A DNA stretch of 64,000 nucleotides. Origin: SIAJ01 sp963773845 (GTDB lineage: Bacteria; Planctomycetota; Planctomycetia; Gemmatales; Gemmataceae). The position numbers and the translations under genes were made by a program. The first letter of the stretch is position 1. Each line of letters opens with the position of its first letter. The DNA lies in NCBI GenBank assembly GCA_963773845.1, contig CAVZCU010000017.1, positions 62,001 through 126,000 of the forward strand. Direction: 5' to 3'. The notes beneath the pieces were generated by a model. The model was given only the letters and a program-made list of their open reading frames with translations, was not told the origin of the DNA and ran no database searches. Shown piece by piece: positions 28,097-39,377 of this stretch.

Positions 28097-31000
28097 CTAT
28101 TTCTTTTTCGGCTCGATCACGCCGCCAACGCGCACACGGGCCAGGCGCAGGCCCAAATAGCCTTCCCGACGGGACGGCGGGGCGAAGGACTTTTGTGCCG
28201 CAGTGCACTTGCTCGCGTCGCGCCCTCCCCAAGCTCCCCCGTAGATGCGTCGCTTGGCTAGTGTCGGGTCGTTGGCAAGAGGCTGCTCGGCATCGTTACA
28301 CCATTCCGCGACGTTGCCGTGCATGTCGTAGATGCGGAGCCGGTTCGGCTTGTAGCTGCCCACAACGCAAACGCTCTTGCCCAGATGATTCGCCTGGTCC
28401 GGCCGAAGTTCGTTTGACGGCTTCTCCAGGTAAAAGTCAAAGGCACTCTCTTCCTTGCCACGCATCGGCCCGCCGCGACAGGCATATTCCCATTCGTTTC
28501 CGGTGGGTAAACGATATTCCCAACCGACCTCCTTCGCCATTTCATTCAGCCGTTTGACGAACCGCTGGCAATCATTCCAGGTGACGCCTTCAGCCGGAAA
28601 CCGCTGGTTGCTCGGTTTGCCGCCTCTCGGAGTCTGGCCGAGCACCTTCGCCCACTCTGCCACCGTGACCTCATAGACGCCGAGGTAAAAGTCCTCTTTG
28701 AACTTGACTTCCTTGTCGCCCGGCTTGCCACCCCCGCCGCCGAGCCAGGCCTTGCCCTTGGGGACAAGCGCGAACTCCATCCCGACGGAGTTCCTGTAGG
28801 GTGGCGATACCTTCGGCTCGATAACCCCGCCGTTTACCTTCACCCACTTTGCCCCGATGATCTTGCCGTGATGGTTATTGCCCGACGAGTCCTTCAGAAC
28901 GTTGCCTTGGCCTTCGTCGAAGTGGTAGAGGGCGATCGTGTCCTTGTCCGACTCGAAGCGGTCCTTGGGTACGAAGTTTTCTCGATAGCGCACGCCGCTC
29001 GAAACGCGGATCATCGCCATCGAGCCGTGGAAATGCCAGGGGTTTTTATTGTCGGCGATATTCATTCCAATGGACGATGGCACATTGGGGGCGCGACCGC
29101 CTTCTGGAAAAGTTGCGCCGTCTTTGTTGCCCGGGTGAATCCATTTGAACACTTTGGAGTCCGCGGAGAAGTAGTTGGTGATTTCGCGTCCATTCTCGAA
29201 CAGCCGTATGTTCTTACTGTCGAAAACTACGGCCAAGTGAACCCATTCACCCCGCTTGAGTGGCTTCCCGCTGCCGGCCGCGTACCACAGTCCAGTATCC
29301 GTTGGACTCCGATCGGGTTCCTTGAATGCCGAGCCAAATCCGCCGGCAGCGAACTTATCGTGAATGGCGAGCCCATAACCACCGATCGAGTCGGTCGCAC
29401 AAATCACCTGCTGCGATGCAGACGATTCTTGAGGGCGAACTAGAGCTTCGATCGAGACACCCTTCTTGAGATCCAGGGGAATCATCGGCAAATGAACGCC
29501 AGTCGTCTTGCCGTCGAACTCCAGCACCCAGCGTCCAGCGATTTGCGGCGGGCTAGCGGGCGGCTCGATGACGCCGCCGTCCCATTCGATCTTGCAGGTC
29601 GGCAGCGTCTTCGCCAATTCATCGACGCCTTGCTTGGTGACCTTGGTCTTTTGCACATAGAGCCATGTGAGATTCGTGCAGGTTTTGACACGCGCAAGGC
29701 CCGCATCCCCCACTGATGTGCCTTGCAAGAAGAGATGCGTAAGCTCCTTGCAATCCTTGATGCCGGCCAAGTTGGCGTCGGTCACCTTCGCGTTGTTCAC
29801 GAGATCAACGATCCGAAGTTCAAACGGCTCCTTCGGCAGTTCGTTGGCCGTGGTCGGGTTGCCTTCCTTGCCATTCACCTGGATGCGAACCTTGCCGCCG
29901 ATCGAGAGTACATACTCGGCCGCTTTGCGTTCCACTGACCGCGGCTCGATCACGCCGTCGTCCCATACGATCTTGCACTGCGGCAGGGCGGCGGCGAGCT
30001 TCTTGACGCCGGCTTCGCTCACCTTCGTACCGCGGAGATTCACGAACTCCAGTGTCCGCATGCGGCCCAGCTTGTCGAGACCGGTATCGCCCACATCGGT
30101 CGCCGTCAGGTACAACCTTTTCATCTGCCCGAACTTCTCCAGGTGAGCAATGCCATCGGTGGTGATCCGTGTCTGTTGAAGGCTCAGACCGGGCAGGGAG
30201 CGTAGACCTGCAATCGCCGCGAGCCGTTCCAATCCTCGGTTGGTGACAGCGTGGCTCTGCTTCAAATCGAGGTCAAAGTAGATGCCGGAAACCTCCTGAA
30301 GGTTCTGTAAGTCGTCGTCCGCCACGCCGCTGCCGAGGGAGAGACTCTCGAGGCGGAACGGGCCGGCGGGCAAGTCGCCCGTCTTTGCGATTTTGGTAGT
30401 GGTGTCGCCGACCAGTACGCTGACCGACCCGCCGGTCCGCAAGACCCAGTCGACGACTTTGCGGTCGGCCGCGTCCGGGTCGATGTTGATCGCGTCGGAC
30501 AAGATTGTGCATCTGGGCAAACGGGCGGCGAGTTTCTTGACGCCGGTCGCGCTGACCTTCGTGCCACGGAGGTAGATCCAGCTCAGCCCTGGCTGGGTGA
30601 GATACTCGATACCGGCATCCGTGACCTGGGTGCCATCGAGGTTGAGCGCCTCCAGCTTCTTGAGCGCGGCCAACGCCTGGACGCCGTCGTCCGTAATGTG
30701 CTTTGTGCTGGCCTGCAATCGGCGCAAATTGATGAATGTTGACGCGATTTGCTTCAGGCCCTTGTCGGTCAAACCGGTTAGACCACCGATGCCCAGAAAT
30801 TGAAGCGTTTCCGCGCTGGCGGTCAAATGCGAGATTCCCTGGTCGGAAACACCGGTATCAACGAGCTGTAGGTCACGGAGCCGGGTATTGCGTAAATAGG
30901 CCAGCCCGGCGTCGGTGACGGCGGCCTGACTTTGGACACCCACGTTCTCCAGCCTCGTCAGGCCGGCAAGCGACGCAAGACCCGCGTCGGTAATGACCGG

Positions 31001-34000
31001 TCCACGACCACGGTAGTTCGCCAGACCGAGTGTCCGGAGGGTTGTCAGTCCCTTGAGATGCGTGAGGCCAGCGTCGGTCACCGGCGTGTCGCTCAACTCA
31101 AGATCCTCCACGCTCCGTAGCGCCGACAGACGTTCGAGATCGCGGTCCGTCAGCTTGTGAACGCCTTCCAGGCCGACTGTGTGCAAATCAAATAGGCCGT
31201 TGGGCAAGTCAGCAATTTTTTCAATTTTCTTTGTCTGATCGCCGATGCGGACGAGCACCTTGCCGCCCACCGACAAAACCCACTCGGCCACCTGTCGATC
31301 TGGCGATGCCTTCGGCTCGATTACCCCGCCGTCCCATTCGATGCGGCACTGGGGTAAGGCGCTCGCGAGTTTCTTGACTCCGTCGGCGGTGACCTTGGTC
31401 TTCCTCAAGTTGATGGAGGTGAGCGCTTTCAGACCCCCGAGCTGCGCAAGGCCGGTGTCACTGACGGCCGTGCCATCCAAGCCAAGCGCCTCCAGGTTCA
31501 TGGCCCCAAGCAAGGGCATCGCGTTGTCCGTCACTTTGGTGCTGCCGACAAAGATGAGGCGCTTGAGCTTGGGAAACGCCTGAAGGTGCGGCAACCAGGC
31601 ATCCGTGCCGGAACTGCCGGCGTGAATGCTGTGCAGGTTCTTGCAATCTGCCAGGTAAGATAGTCCGTCGCCGTTTATGTTTGTTCCGCCTATGGCAAGG
31701 TCCACCAGTCCCGTGCAGTTCCTGAAGTAAGCCAAGCCCGCATTCGTCGCGGCCGTATTTTGAAGCCCCAGATGCGTGATGTTCTTGCAGTCTTTGAAGA
31801 CCGCTAGAGCTGCGTCGTCAATTTTCTTTTGGTCGAGGTAGACGTGCGAGAGTACGAACGGGCCTTGAGGCAGTTCCGGGAGCGCCGTTACTTTCTTTTC
31901 CCGACTGTTCGCCGAGATATAGATGGTGCCGCCGACCGACAGCACCCACTCGGCGGCGCGGCGATCGGGGTCGGCGGACGGCGCGGACGGTGCCGGTGCT
32001 AAGCGGAGGACATATGTCGTGCCGTTGTAATTGCGCGTCAAGAGGTGCCGGCCGTCGGGCGTGAGCACGAGTTGCTCAATCCAGCCGCCGGGCGGCCCGA
32101 TGCGGATTTGCTTTTCCAGGCGCTGGCGCCCTGCTTGTTCAGATCCCAGACCTGCACCGTGCCTTGCGGTCCAGCCGTGTACAGTTTGTGCCCGGCTCCG
32201 AAAACGACTGCCCGTGCTTTGACCGAAATACGTGCAAATTCCTCGCCTGTCGCCACCTTATAGACTCTAGGTTCTCCGGTGGAAGTCCCACCTGTCGTGG
32301 CCAGCAGCACGTTATCGGGGCTGATCGCCATAGACGCCACGCCGCCCGACTCTACTTTCAACGCGCGCTTTTCTTTGCCGCTGGCAACGTCCCAAAGGCA
32401 TACCTTTTCCCCGTAGCCACCCGTCGCAAGCATGGTGCCGTCAGAGCTGAATGCTAAACTGGTGACTGCGCCGGAGGGGTCCTTGAGAGTGAGCCGGGCC
32501 TTCTGAGTCATCAGTTCGTCCTGCTTGGCTCCGATGGGGACATCCCAAAGCTTGACGACTCCCTGGTAATCTCCCGATGCCAGAGTCTTGCCGTCAGGGC
32601 TGACGGCCAAGCACAACACCTGATTGCCATGGACTTCGAAAACATGTTCGAGTTTACCGGCATCGAGGCCCCAGGCTAGAACTCGACGGTCCTGTTTTCC
32701 GCCGTGACCGGTACCTGCAAAGACTGTTGCGCAGTCCGGACTGAAGGCAATGGCCTGGACCGGGCTTCCGCCGGCCTCCAATCGGAATCGCTCGCGCAAG
32801 CGAGGGCACCTCGACGACGCGGACCGTTGCATCACTGCTTCCCGTGGCGACTAGTTTGCCGGACGGCGCGACGGCCAGCGAATTGATGTACGCCTGGTGG
32901 CCGGGGAAGTTGAACCGCTCCTTGCCGGTGGCCAGGTCCCACATCTTGATGAAACCATTTTTCAGTCCCGCGGCGACGGTCTTGCCATCGGGACTGAAGG
33001 CGATCGCGTAGACGCCATTCGTAGTCAACGCGGGCAATTCCTTGAAGGACTCCGTTTCCCAGAGTCTGATTTTCCCGTAACCGTCGCCCGCAGCCAAATG
33101 CTTGCCATCGTTGCTGTAAGCGACCGCGGTGACGCCATTTGGACCTGCCACCGAGTGCTGTTCCTTGCCGGTTCGTACGTCCCATACCCGCAAGCCGTCG
33201 TCAGCACCGGATGCGAGCATTCGGCCGTCCGGCGAGAAAACAGCAGCGCGCATGTGACCCTTGTGCCCCATGAGGTCGAAAAGTTCCTTGCCGTTGGCCG
33301 CGTTGTAGAGCTTCAGCGCAGCGTAGAAATCTCCGGCCGCCACGAGGGTTCCGTCGGGGCTCAACGCATGCGCCATGATTTGGCCCTTTTGGCCTTGCGC
33401 CAGTCTCTTGATTTTGCCCGTTCTCAGCTCGATCAGAGCGACGTCGTTATTTCCAGCCAGCAGCAGCAAGCTGCCGTCTTTGCTGAGGCTGCCGCCATTG
33501 AGAGTTCCCGCCTTCAATTGCTGCCGCTCTGTGAGGCTCGGCAGGTCCCAAACTTTGATGAGTTCGCCTGTCATTGAAGCCAAGGTTTTCCCGTCCTGGC
33601 TGAGTGCCAACCAAATCGACCTATTCTCGGGCTTATAGGTTTGAAGAATCTGTTTCTGCCGACCGGTGGCGGCATCCCAGATCCGTGCGGTCTGGTCCGC
33701 ACTGCCGGTAACTAAGGATTTGCCATCCGGCGTGAAAATGATCGAATTGACACTTTGCCAGTGCCGCAAGCGACTGTCGCCCACGACCGCGACCAATTCC
33801 GAAGGCGCCCGGTTGGGGTCGCCGCCGCCGGCCATGGCCAGCTCATAAGGTGGAATGTCTTCGCGGCGAAGTTCGTCGAAGGCCGTGCGGGGTGACTGGA
33901 TGTTTGACGGTTCCTTCTTCGCCAAGACCGGCCCCTTCGCCGTGACACGAATTCGCCACTCGCCGCCCTTTTTGATCTCGAATAATTCCGTGTCCAATTC

Positions 34001-35623
34001 CACGCCATCGGCGCCGATCACTTTCACCTGGTACTTGCCCGCCGGCAGCGTCTTGTTCCGTTCACTCGCCTTGAGCATGTACTTCGGCTTGCCGTCCGCG
34101 TCGAGAATTTGCAGCTCCCCATTCTTGAAGCGGAGCTCGGCGTCCTTGTCGTTGACCTCCACGATCAGCGTGCCGTTCTTGGTTTCGAAGAAGAGCTTGT
34201 AAGCACCGAAGCTGCCGCCGACGACGAGCAGGAGAGCGATGGCGAGCGCTACCAGCGTGCCGGGTCGCCTTCGCTTACGCTTCAGGCTCCGCGGGTCCGG
34301 CTCCGCCGGGCTGGCGAGCGGGACTTCGACGTTGGTCGGGTCGTCAAAGTTGAATTCGTTGCGGCGGTCGCCGGAATCGGTCGGCAGTGCTTCGACGATT
34401 GGACGAGTCGAGCGCATCAAGATGGCGAGCAACTTGTCGGCCACTGTGCGGGCGTTCGCGGGCCGATTGGCTGGCGATTTGGCCAGCAGCTTCATGATCA
34501 GGTCGGACAACTCGGCGGGAATCTCGAAGTTGATCAGGCTCGGCGGCGTCGGATCGTCGATTGCCAGGCTGGTCAGGATCGACATCGTGTCGTCGCCGGT
34601 GAACGGCCGGCGGCCGGTGGTCATCTCATAGAGCACAACGCCGAGGCTAAAGAGATCGGCTCGGCGGTCGACCGGCTTGCTGCGGGCTTGCTCCGGGGCC
34701 ATGTAAGCGGGGGTGCCGAGGATGGCGCCGCTGGCGGTCAGATTGGCGGCATCGGTTTGCAGGCGGGCCAGGCCGAAGTCGAGGATCTTGACACGGTACT
34801 CCCCGGCCTTACGGCCAGGGCTCGCCTCGAGCCAGATGTTTGCGGGTTTAATGTCGCGGTGGACGAGGCCGGCGTCGTGGGCGGCGGCCAGGCCCTCGGC
34901 CACTTCGCGGGCGATGCGGATCGCTTCTGGAATCTTCAACGGACCTTGTCGTTTCAAGAGCGCATCGAGCGGTTCGCCCTTGAGGAACGGCATGGCGATG
35001 AACGGCACGCCGTTGTCCTCGCCGACCTGGTAGATCGGGCAGATGTGATCGTGCTCGACGGCGGCGGCGGTCTGGGCTTCGCGGATGAAGCGCTCGCGGT
35101 GTTGTTGTTTGGCGGCGATCTCCGGCTTCATCACTTTGAGAGCAACCCGACGCTTGAGGCGAATGTCCTCGGCCTCGAAAACGAGCCCCATCCCGCCGTG
35201 GCCCAGTTCGCGCAGGATGCGATAGCCATTGAGCCGGCCGATTTCGTCGGGAGCCTGTGCGGGAGTGAGGAACGTGGCGGACACGGACGGACCATCGGCC
35301 ATTTGCGAATCGGTCGAGACCAACGGATCGCTGAGCCCAATCGACGCGGTGTCGTTGGCGACCGGCGATTGGACCTGGTTCAGGACTGCCTTGCGGACCT
35401 CGTCGCCGAGTTCATCGTTCGCTTCGGCGGGGAAATTGGACATGGCGAGGGCCTCGCGAACTCGGCTGACAAAGGTTTCGAGCTTGTCTTGTTCGTTGAG
35501 CAACGTGGCCGCGTTCGGGTCCTGTTCGAGCAGCCGTTCGGCCTCGGCTCGCTGGTCGGGCGGGAGGGAGCCATCGATGAATTCGCGTAAAAGGGCGGAT
35601 TTCTGCGTGGGGTCGTGCGACAT
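28097..35623 (-). CDS. Giant kinase: Ser/Thr kinase, WD40 propellers, leucine-rich modules, LamG-like and FGE-sulfatase domains (two frame breaks)
   Basis: About 2,500 aa once joined. The cytoplasmic N-terminus has the kinase (residues 131-400: GHGGMGLVFEA, Lys163, HRDIKPANI, LDFGLARL, GTPAYMAPEQAR), then a transmembrane helix near 457-478. WD40 repeats follow (FTPDGKSLVTGSADQTARIW and many more). Next are four leucine-rich modules (DAGLTHLKGLTTLRTLGL type) in units separated by the tag GGVIEPK or variants, a LamG/concanavalin-like domain, and a terminal FGE-sulfatase domain (NSVGMEFALVPKG, YRLPTGNEWEYACRGG, DMHGNVAEWC, YGGAWGGR). Frame breaks lie near 32797 and 32130. The WD40 and sensor parts should be outside the cytoplasmic membrane. 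A sigma factor gene lies 228 bases upstream on the same strand. Confidence 0.88.
34264..34290. repeat. Partial copy of palindrome family A inside the giant kinase gene
   Basis: This segment repeats one arm of the 8437-8530 inverted repeat with one substitution. Here it encodes the basic juxtamembrane stretch (SLKRKRRRP) just before the transmembrane helix, so the repeat has been absorbed into coding sequence. Confidence 0.6.
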
Positions 35624-35703
35624 GGGAATGGCTCTCGGAAGCGAGGTTCACCCTATTCGACGCTGGCATCGGGCCCGATCTGTCGGGAAAATGGGAAAAA
35701 AGA

Positions 35704-35801
35704 GCCCAACACAAAGACACGAAGATCACACAAAGACGCAAAGAAGAAAACCACCATTCCTCTTCGTGCCTTTGTGTGATCTTCGTGTCTTTGTGGTGGG
35801 T
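35704..35801. repeat. Long inverted repeat, palindrome family D, copy 1
   Basis: About 40-base arms of the type ACAAAGACACGAAGATCACA, with a short centre; a few mismatches between the arms. It lies between the giant kinase start and the sigma factor stop. It is a near copy of the element at 36526-36627, so the two bracket the sigma factor gene. Confidence 0.9.
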
Positions 35802-35851
35802 TCTTCTGATGCCCATGACCGTCGGTTGCGCCGGGAGCCCGCAGTTAATAA

Positions 35852-36421
35852 TTACTCGATAAAGCCGGCGAGTTCTTGGCGGAGGCGTTGGAGGATCCGG
35901 CCGCGGGCGAGGTAGATGGCGTTGGCCGATGTGCCCAGGCTGGCCGCGACTTCGCTCGCCGGTCGGCCTTCGACGACATGCTCCCAGAATGCTCGCCAGG
36001 TCCGTTCGGGAAAATCGCGCTGGATCACGCGGAGCATGCGGCGGATCAGGTAATCGCGGTATTCCGTTTCTGTCAGCTCTTCGACCGGGTCGGGCGATTC
36101 CTGCAAGTTGGGATCGGCGCCGATGGCGATGGCCGGTTGACGGGCCTTCGATCGGCGATCGTCGATCCAACTATTGCGCAGGACGGTGAAGAGCCAGCCG
36201 CGAAAACTGCCACCGGGCCGGCGCTCGAAAGTGGGAAGCTGCTTGATGAGCGTGACGAGCACATTTTGCACCAAATCGGCGGCATCGCTCGCCGGCACGC
36301 CATTCCGCCGCGTCCATTCAAAAAGCAACGGCGAATAGAGATCAATGAACCGCCCCCAGTGCTCTTCTGGGCAAGACGGCCCGCGAAGATGCTCCAGCAG
36401 CGTGAGCGGAGTGGTTTGCAT
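35852..36421 (-). CDS. ECF-like sigma-70 family factor
   Basis: A 189-aa sigma factor of the group often found beside planctomycete kinases. Region 2 includes DAADLVQNVLVTLIKQLPTFER and SFRGWLFTVLRNSWIDDRR; region 4 includes RTWRAFWEHVVEGRPASEVAASLG with the helix-turn-helix SANAIYLARGRILQRLRQEL. It sits upstream of and co-oriented with the giant kinase gene, a standing pairing in this phylum, in which the kinase likely controls sigma activity. No zinc-finger anti-sigma is adjacent. Confidence 0.9.
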   Translation of the reverse strand: MQTTPLTLLEHLRGPSCPEEHWGRFIDLYSPLLFEWTRRNGVPASDAADLVQNVLVTLIKQLPTFERRPGGSFRGWLFTVLRNSWIDDRRSKARQPAIAIGADPNLQESPDPVEELTETEYRDYLIRRMLRVIQRDFPERTWRAFWEHVVEGRPASEVAASLGTSANAIYLARGRILQRLRQELAGFIE

Positions 36422-36525
36422 GAATGGGCACGTTCATTGATTCTCGAGTATCGGTAGTTTTGCTGGAATTCTGGCGCTTGTCTACCGCAATCGGCTTTGA
36501 TGGCCTCGTCGGGGGGGGTCGGACA

Positions 36526-36627
36526 GAACCCACCACAAAGACACGAAGATCACACAAAGACACAAAGAAGAAAACCATCATTCCTCTTTGTGTCTTTGTG
36601 TGATCTTCGTGTCTTTGTGGTGGGTTC
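36526..36627. repeat. Perfect 42-bp inverted repeat, palindrome family D, copy 2
   Basis: The left arm starts GAACCCACCACAAAGACACG at 36526 and the right arm ends at 36627 as its exact reverse complement, with an 18-base A-rich centre. It is AT-richer than its surroundings and is nearly the same as the 35704-35801 element on the other side of the sigma gene. Confidence 0.92.
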
Positions 36628-36683
36628 GGGACAGCGCTTGCCCTGGGGCGATGCCTCGCTACGCTATGGGCTCGCGACGTTGG

Positions 36684-38088
36684 CTACGAGGCTGCTTTGA
36701 CTATGCGGAGGGCGATGTCGGGGTCGAAATTCGGAGAAGCCAGCTCCGTTGTCGGGCCGGTCGCGTTGACCGACTCGCTCTTCAACACTTTGCCCGTCAT
36801 CGGGCTGATCCATTCGACCTTGTACTGCCCTTTCGGCAAGGCGACCGCGAGCTTGGCTTCCGGGCCGCCGAAGAGATAGACCGCGTATTGTTGGCCCGGT
36901 TGCGACAGGGAATACGCTTGCCCTTTCGCGGGCACCCCGCCTTTGATGAAGCCTGGGTCTGGTTTCATGTGCACAAAATCGAATCCGTTGATGAAGTCCG
37001 CGAGCAGGTGAAATTGCTTGCGGATGGCGCGGCCGCCGCCGCCCGGCGACTTCGGGGGGAACTTGAACGTGCCATCCTCGTTGCCCGCCACGAATGAATA
37101 GTCGAGGTGATTGAACAGGCCCCCGCCGGCGAGGATGGACTCCCAGGCTTCCATCCGGTAATGCGTGTCGCCGGTGCCTTTGAAGCCGGTTTCGTTCTCG
37201 CCGATCACCTTGTTCAAGCCGTAGTTCACGGTCACGGCGGTCGGCGGATTGGCATAGTGGAAATTGAATATCGAGATTGCCAGGTGCGGCTTCTCCACCT
37301 TCTTCGATCCGTTGGCGATGTTCATCGAGATCAGATGCTTGTGGGGAAGCGGCTTCTCGGCGGCGACGATCACGTCGGCAATGCGGCGTTGCCAATCCTC
37401 GGTGACGCCGCCGAAATAGGGCTCATTGCAGATTTCGTAATACAGGTTGTCGACGCCGTTCAATTCGGCGACGAGTTTTTGGACGAGCTTTTCCTGGACC
37501 GCTTGCAGGTCCCCGTTCTTCGTGCGATTGTAGACGGATTCGCGGGCGAGCTTGCCGATGCCGTTGACGTTGTTGACGGCGTTCATCGGGCTCAGTTTCC
37601 ACATCGAGTCGTTGTAGAACGGGCAGAACAGGTTCAATTCGACGATGACCCCCTGCTCGCCGGCCTTGGTGAGAAAGTCCTTCAGGCGCGTGAAATACTT
37701 CGGATCCCATTTGGTGAGGTCGAAGTTGTTGCCGCCGTTCGGGTAGCCGGGCTGGTTGGATCGGGCCCACGGGCAAATCAATTTGTCCTTGAGCGGGGCG
37801 AGCGTGTTGCGGGTGATGCCGAACGAATTCGCATCCTCGCAGTAGACGCCAGTGAAGGTGCGGCGTCAGGTTCAGTCCATTAGCGTGCAGTTCATCGAGA
37901 TACTTGACGTAATTGAAGTCGAGATTGAGAACGGCCCCGTAATGTTCGCCGGACGTGATGAGCACGGTCGGCTTGTCGTGGAAGAGGAAGTAATGCGGAT
38001 TGTCGGGATGGAGAGCCAGCGGAGCGGCCGTGGCAGGGCAGGAAGCGAAAAGCGTGGATACGAGCACGAACGAGCTGTGAATCTTCAT
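36684..38088 (-). CDS. Exported glycoside hydrolase (GH5-like TIM barrel), one frame break
   Basis: A secreted protein of about 467 aa with a signal peptide (LVSTLFASCPATAAP). The N-terminal part carries NPHYFLFHDKPTVLITSGEH and YLDELHANGLNLT, typical of barrel glycosidases. The acid/base region is NLYYEICNEPYF (the NEP motif), and IGENETGFKG is the likely nucleophile-side Glu. A beta-sandwich end (VEWISPMTGKVLKSESV) closes it. Reading changes frame near 37850-37865, just after GLNLT. Substrate unknown; a plant- or algal-type polysaccharide is plausible. Confidence 0.78.
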
Positions 38089-38169
38089 TGCAGACTCCGG
38101 TTAGTCGAGCTTCGCCAAGGCTAACCGAAGCACATGCGGGGTGCAATTGGCAAATGGGGTCCGAAGAGC

Positions 38170-38287
38170 GTAGCTGGATTCGCCAGAATTCAGATGCTTT
38201 GCGCGTTCCGAAGCTGAATTCTGGCAGAATCCAGCTACGGGACAGGCTTGCTGCGGCAGAGAGCTGAATTCTGGCGAATCCAGCTAC
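38170..38287. repeat. Triple copy of a 24-bp palindromic unit
   Basis: Unit 38170-38193 is an exact reverse complement of 38264-38287; a third copy with an extra base is at 38214-38238. Another single copy with one change lies at 8581-8604, 30 kb away. It occupies the space upstream of the glycoside hydrolase gene. Confidence 0.85.
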
Positions 38288-38327
38288 GGGACAGAATCGG
38301 CCCCGACCGGGGTCGTTAGCAGCTCCG

Positions 38328-38420
38328 TCAGCCGCCGCCCTTGCCGCCGCGGAGGATGAGGAACAGCAGCACGGCCATCGCCACGAGGACGACCGCCGGC
38401 AGTAGGGATTCAAAAGTCAT
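38328..38420 (-). CDS. 30-aa single-helix membrane peptide
   Basis: An ATG-to-TGA frame of 31 codons encodes MTFESLLPAVVLVAMAVLLF and then a basic/Gly end ILRGGKGGG. The helix plus positive tail is typical of small bacterial membrane peptides. No strong ribosome-binding site is seen and no homology is claimed. It lies between two palindromes. Confidence 0.4.
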   Translation of the reverse strand: MTFESLLPAVVLVAMAVLLFLILRGGKGGG

Positions 38421-38431
38421 AGGCATCCAGT

Positions 38432-38485
38432 GTAGTAGGCACACTCCGTGTGCCGTTTTGACGGCACACGGAGTGTGCCTACTAC
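38432..38485. repeat. Perfect 25-bp palindrome with 4-base loop
   Basis: Arms 38432-38456 and 38461-38485 are perfect reverse complements around TTTG. It begins three bases before the metallopeptidase stop (the gene ends at 38488 on the minus strand), so it could end that transcript. Confidence 0.88.
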
Positions 38486-38487
38486 TC

Positions 38488-39187
38488 TCAATCATCGTTC
38501 GACCGGCCGAAGGCGCCGGCTCGGAACAAATAGTACAGCAATGTCAGGATAGCAGTCAGCGTCGCCGCCACGTAGGTCAATGCGGCGGCGTTCAGCACCT
38601 TCGCGACTTGCGGCTCTTCGTCGGCCGTGATCAGGCCGGTGCGAACGAGTTCCTTGCGGGCCCGACGGCTGGCATCGAACTCGACCGGCAGGTTCACCAC
38701 CTGGAACAGCACCGTCAGCGAAAAGACCGCGATGCCGACATAGATCAGCCCGGCCATGCCGAGCACGAAGCCGATCAAGAGCAGGATCATTCCGGCGGCA
38801 CTGCCGAAATTCGCGAGTGGCACGATCGCATTACGAACAACGAGAAGCGGATAGCCGCGTGCGTCCTGGATCGCATGGCCCACCTCGTGTGCGGCAATGC
38901 CCACCGAGGCCACCGATCGGCCTTCATACACATCGGGGCTGAGCCGTAGCGTCTTTTCCGTCGGCGAATAGTGGTCGGTGAGTTGGCCGGGCACTTCCTC
39001 GATCTGCACGCCGGGCACTTCCGGCATCGCGAAGAATGCCCGCCGCCGCCTCAGCCCCGCTGATGCCCCGGCGGGACGGGATCTGGCTGCCACGGCGATA
39101 GGCGTCCATCACCTTCCACTGAGCGTACATGCCCAGCAAGAGGGCGGGGGCGAGGAAGACGAAATATAGGGGGTCGAAGCAGAACAT
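38488..39187 (-). CDS. YugP-like neutral zinc metallopeptidase, one frame break
   Basis: A membrane protein of about 232 aa. The N-terminal helix (PLYFVFLAPALLLGMYAQW) is followed by the soluble segment VQIEEVPGQLTDHYSPTEKTLRLS and the zinc site AAHEVGHAIQD (HExxH). Three more hydrophobic helices complete it, ending at ADEEPQVAKVLNAAALTYVAATL, as in Bacillus YugP-like proteins. Reading changes frame near 39015-39030, after AAAGILRDAG. Function is probably membrane-protein quality control, by family analogy only. Confidence 0.8.
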
Positions 39188-39240
39188 GGGTTCGTCAGGT
39201 TAGATGGGCGTTGATCGCAATCGATTCTCGACTTTTGCTA

Positions 39241-39295
39241 GTGCCCACGGCTCGAAGCCATCGCCGTGGGCCCAATGGCTTCGAGCCGTGGGCAC
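39241..39295. repeat. Perfect 21-bp inverted repeat
   Basis: Arms 39241-39261 and 39275-39295 are exact reverse complements with a 13-base loop. It lies in the divergent gap between the metallopeptidase and PVC dehydrogenase genes. Confidence 0.85.
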
Positions 39296-39377
39296 GTAGG
39301 GTCAGGGCGCTAACGCGGCCTCGCTCGCCTATACAATTTTACCACCCACCGCAAACTCCATACCGGAGCCTCTCTCC

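Noticed and set aside
34109..35590. A 493-codon open frame on the plus strand
   Set aside because: It is antisense to the kinase domain of the giant kinase, whose motifs are unmistakable, and it resembles no family; GC-rich third positions keep the opposite strand open.
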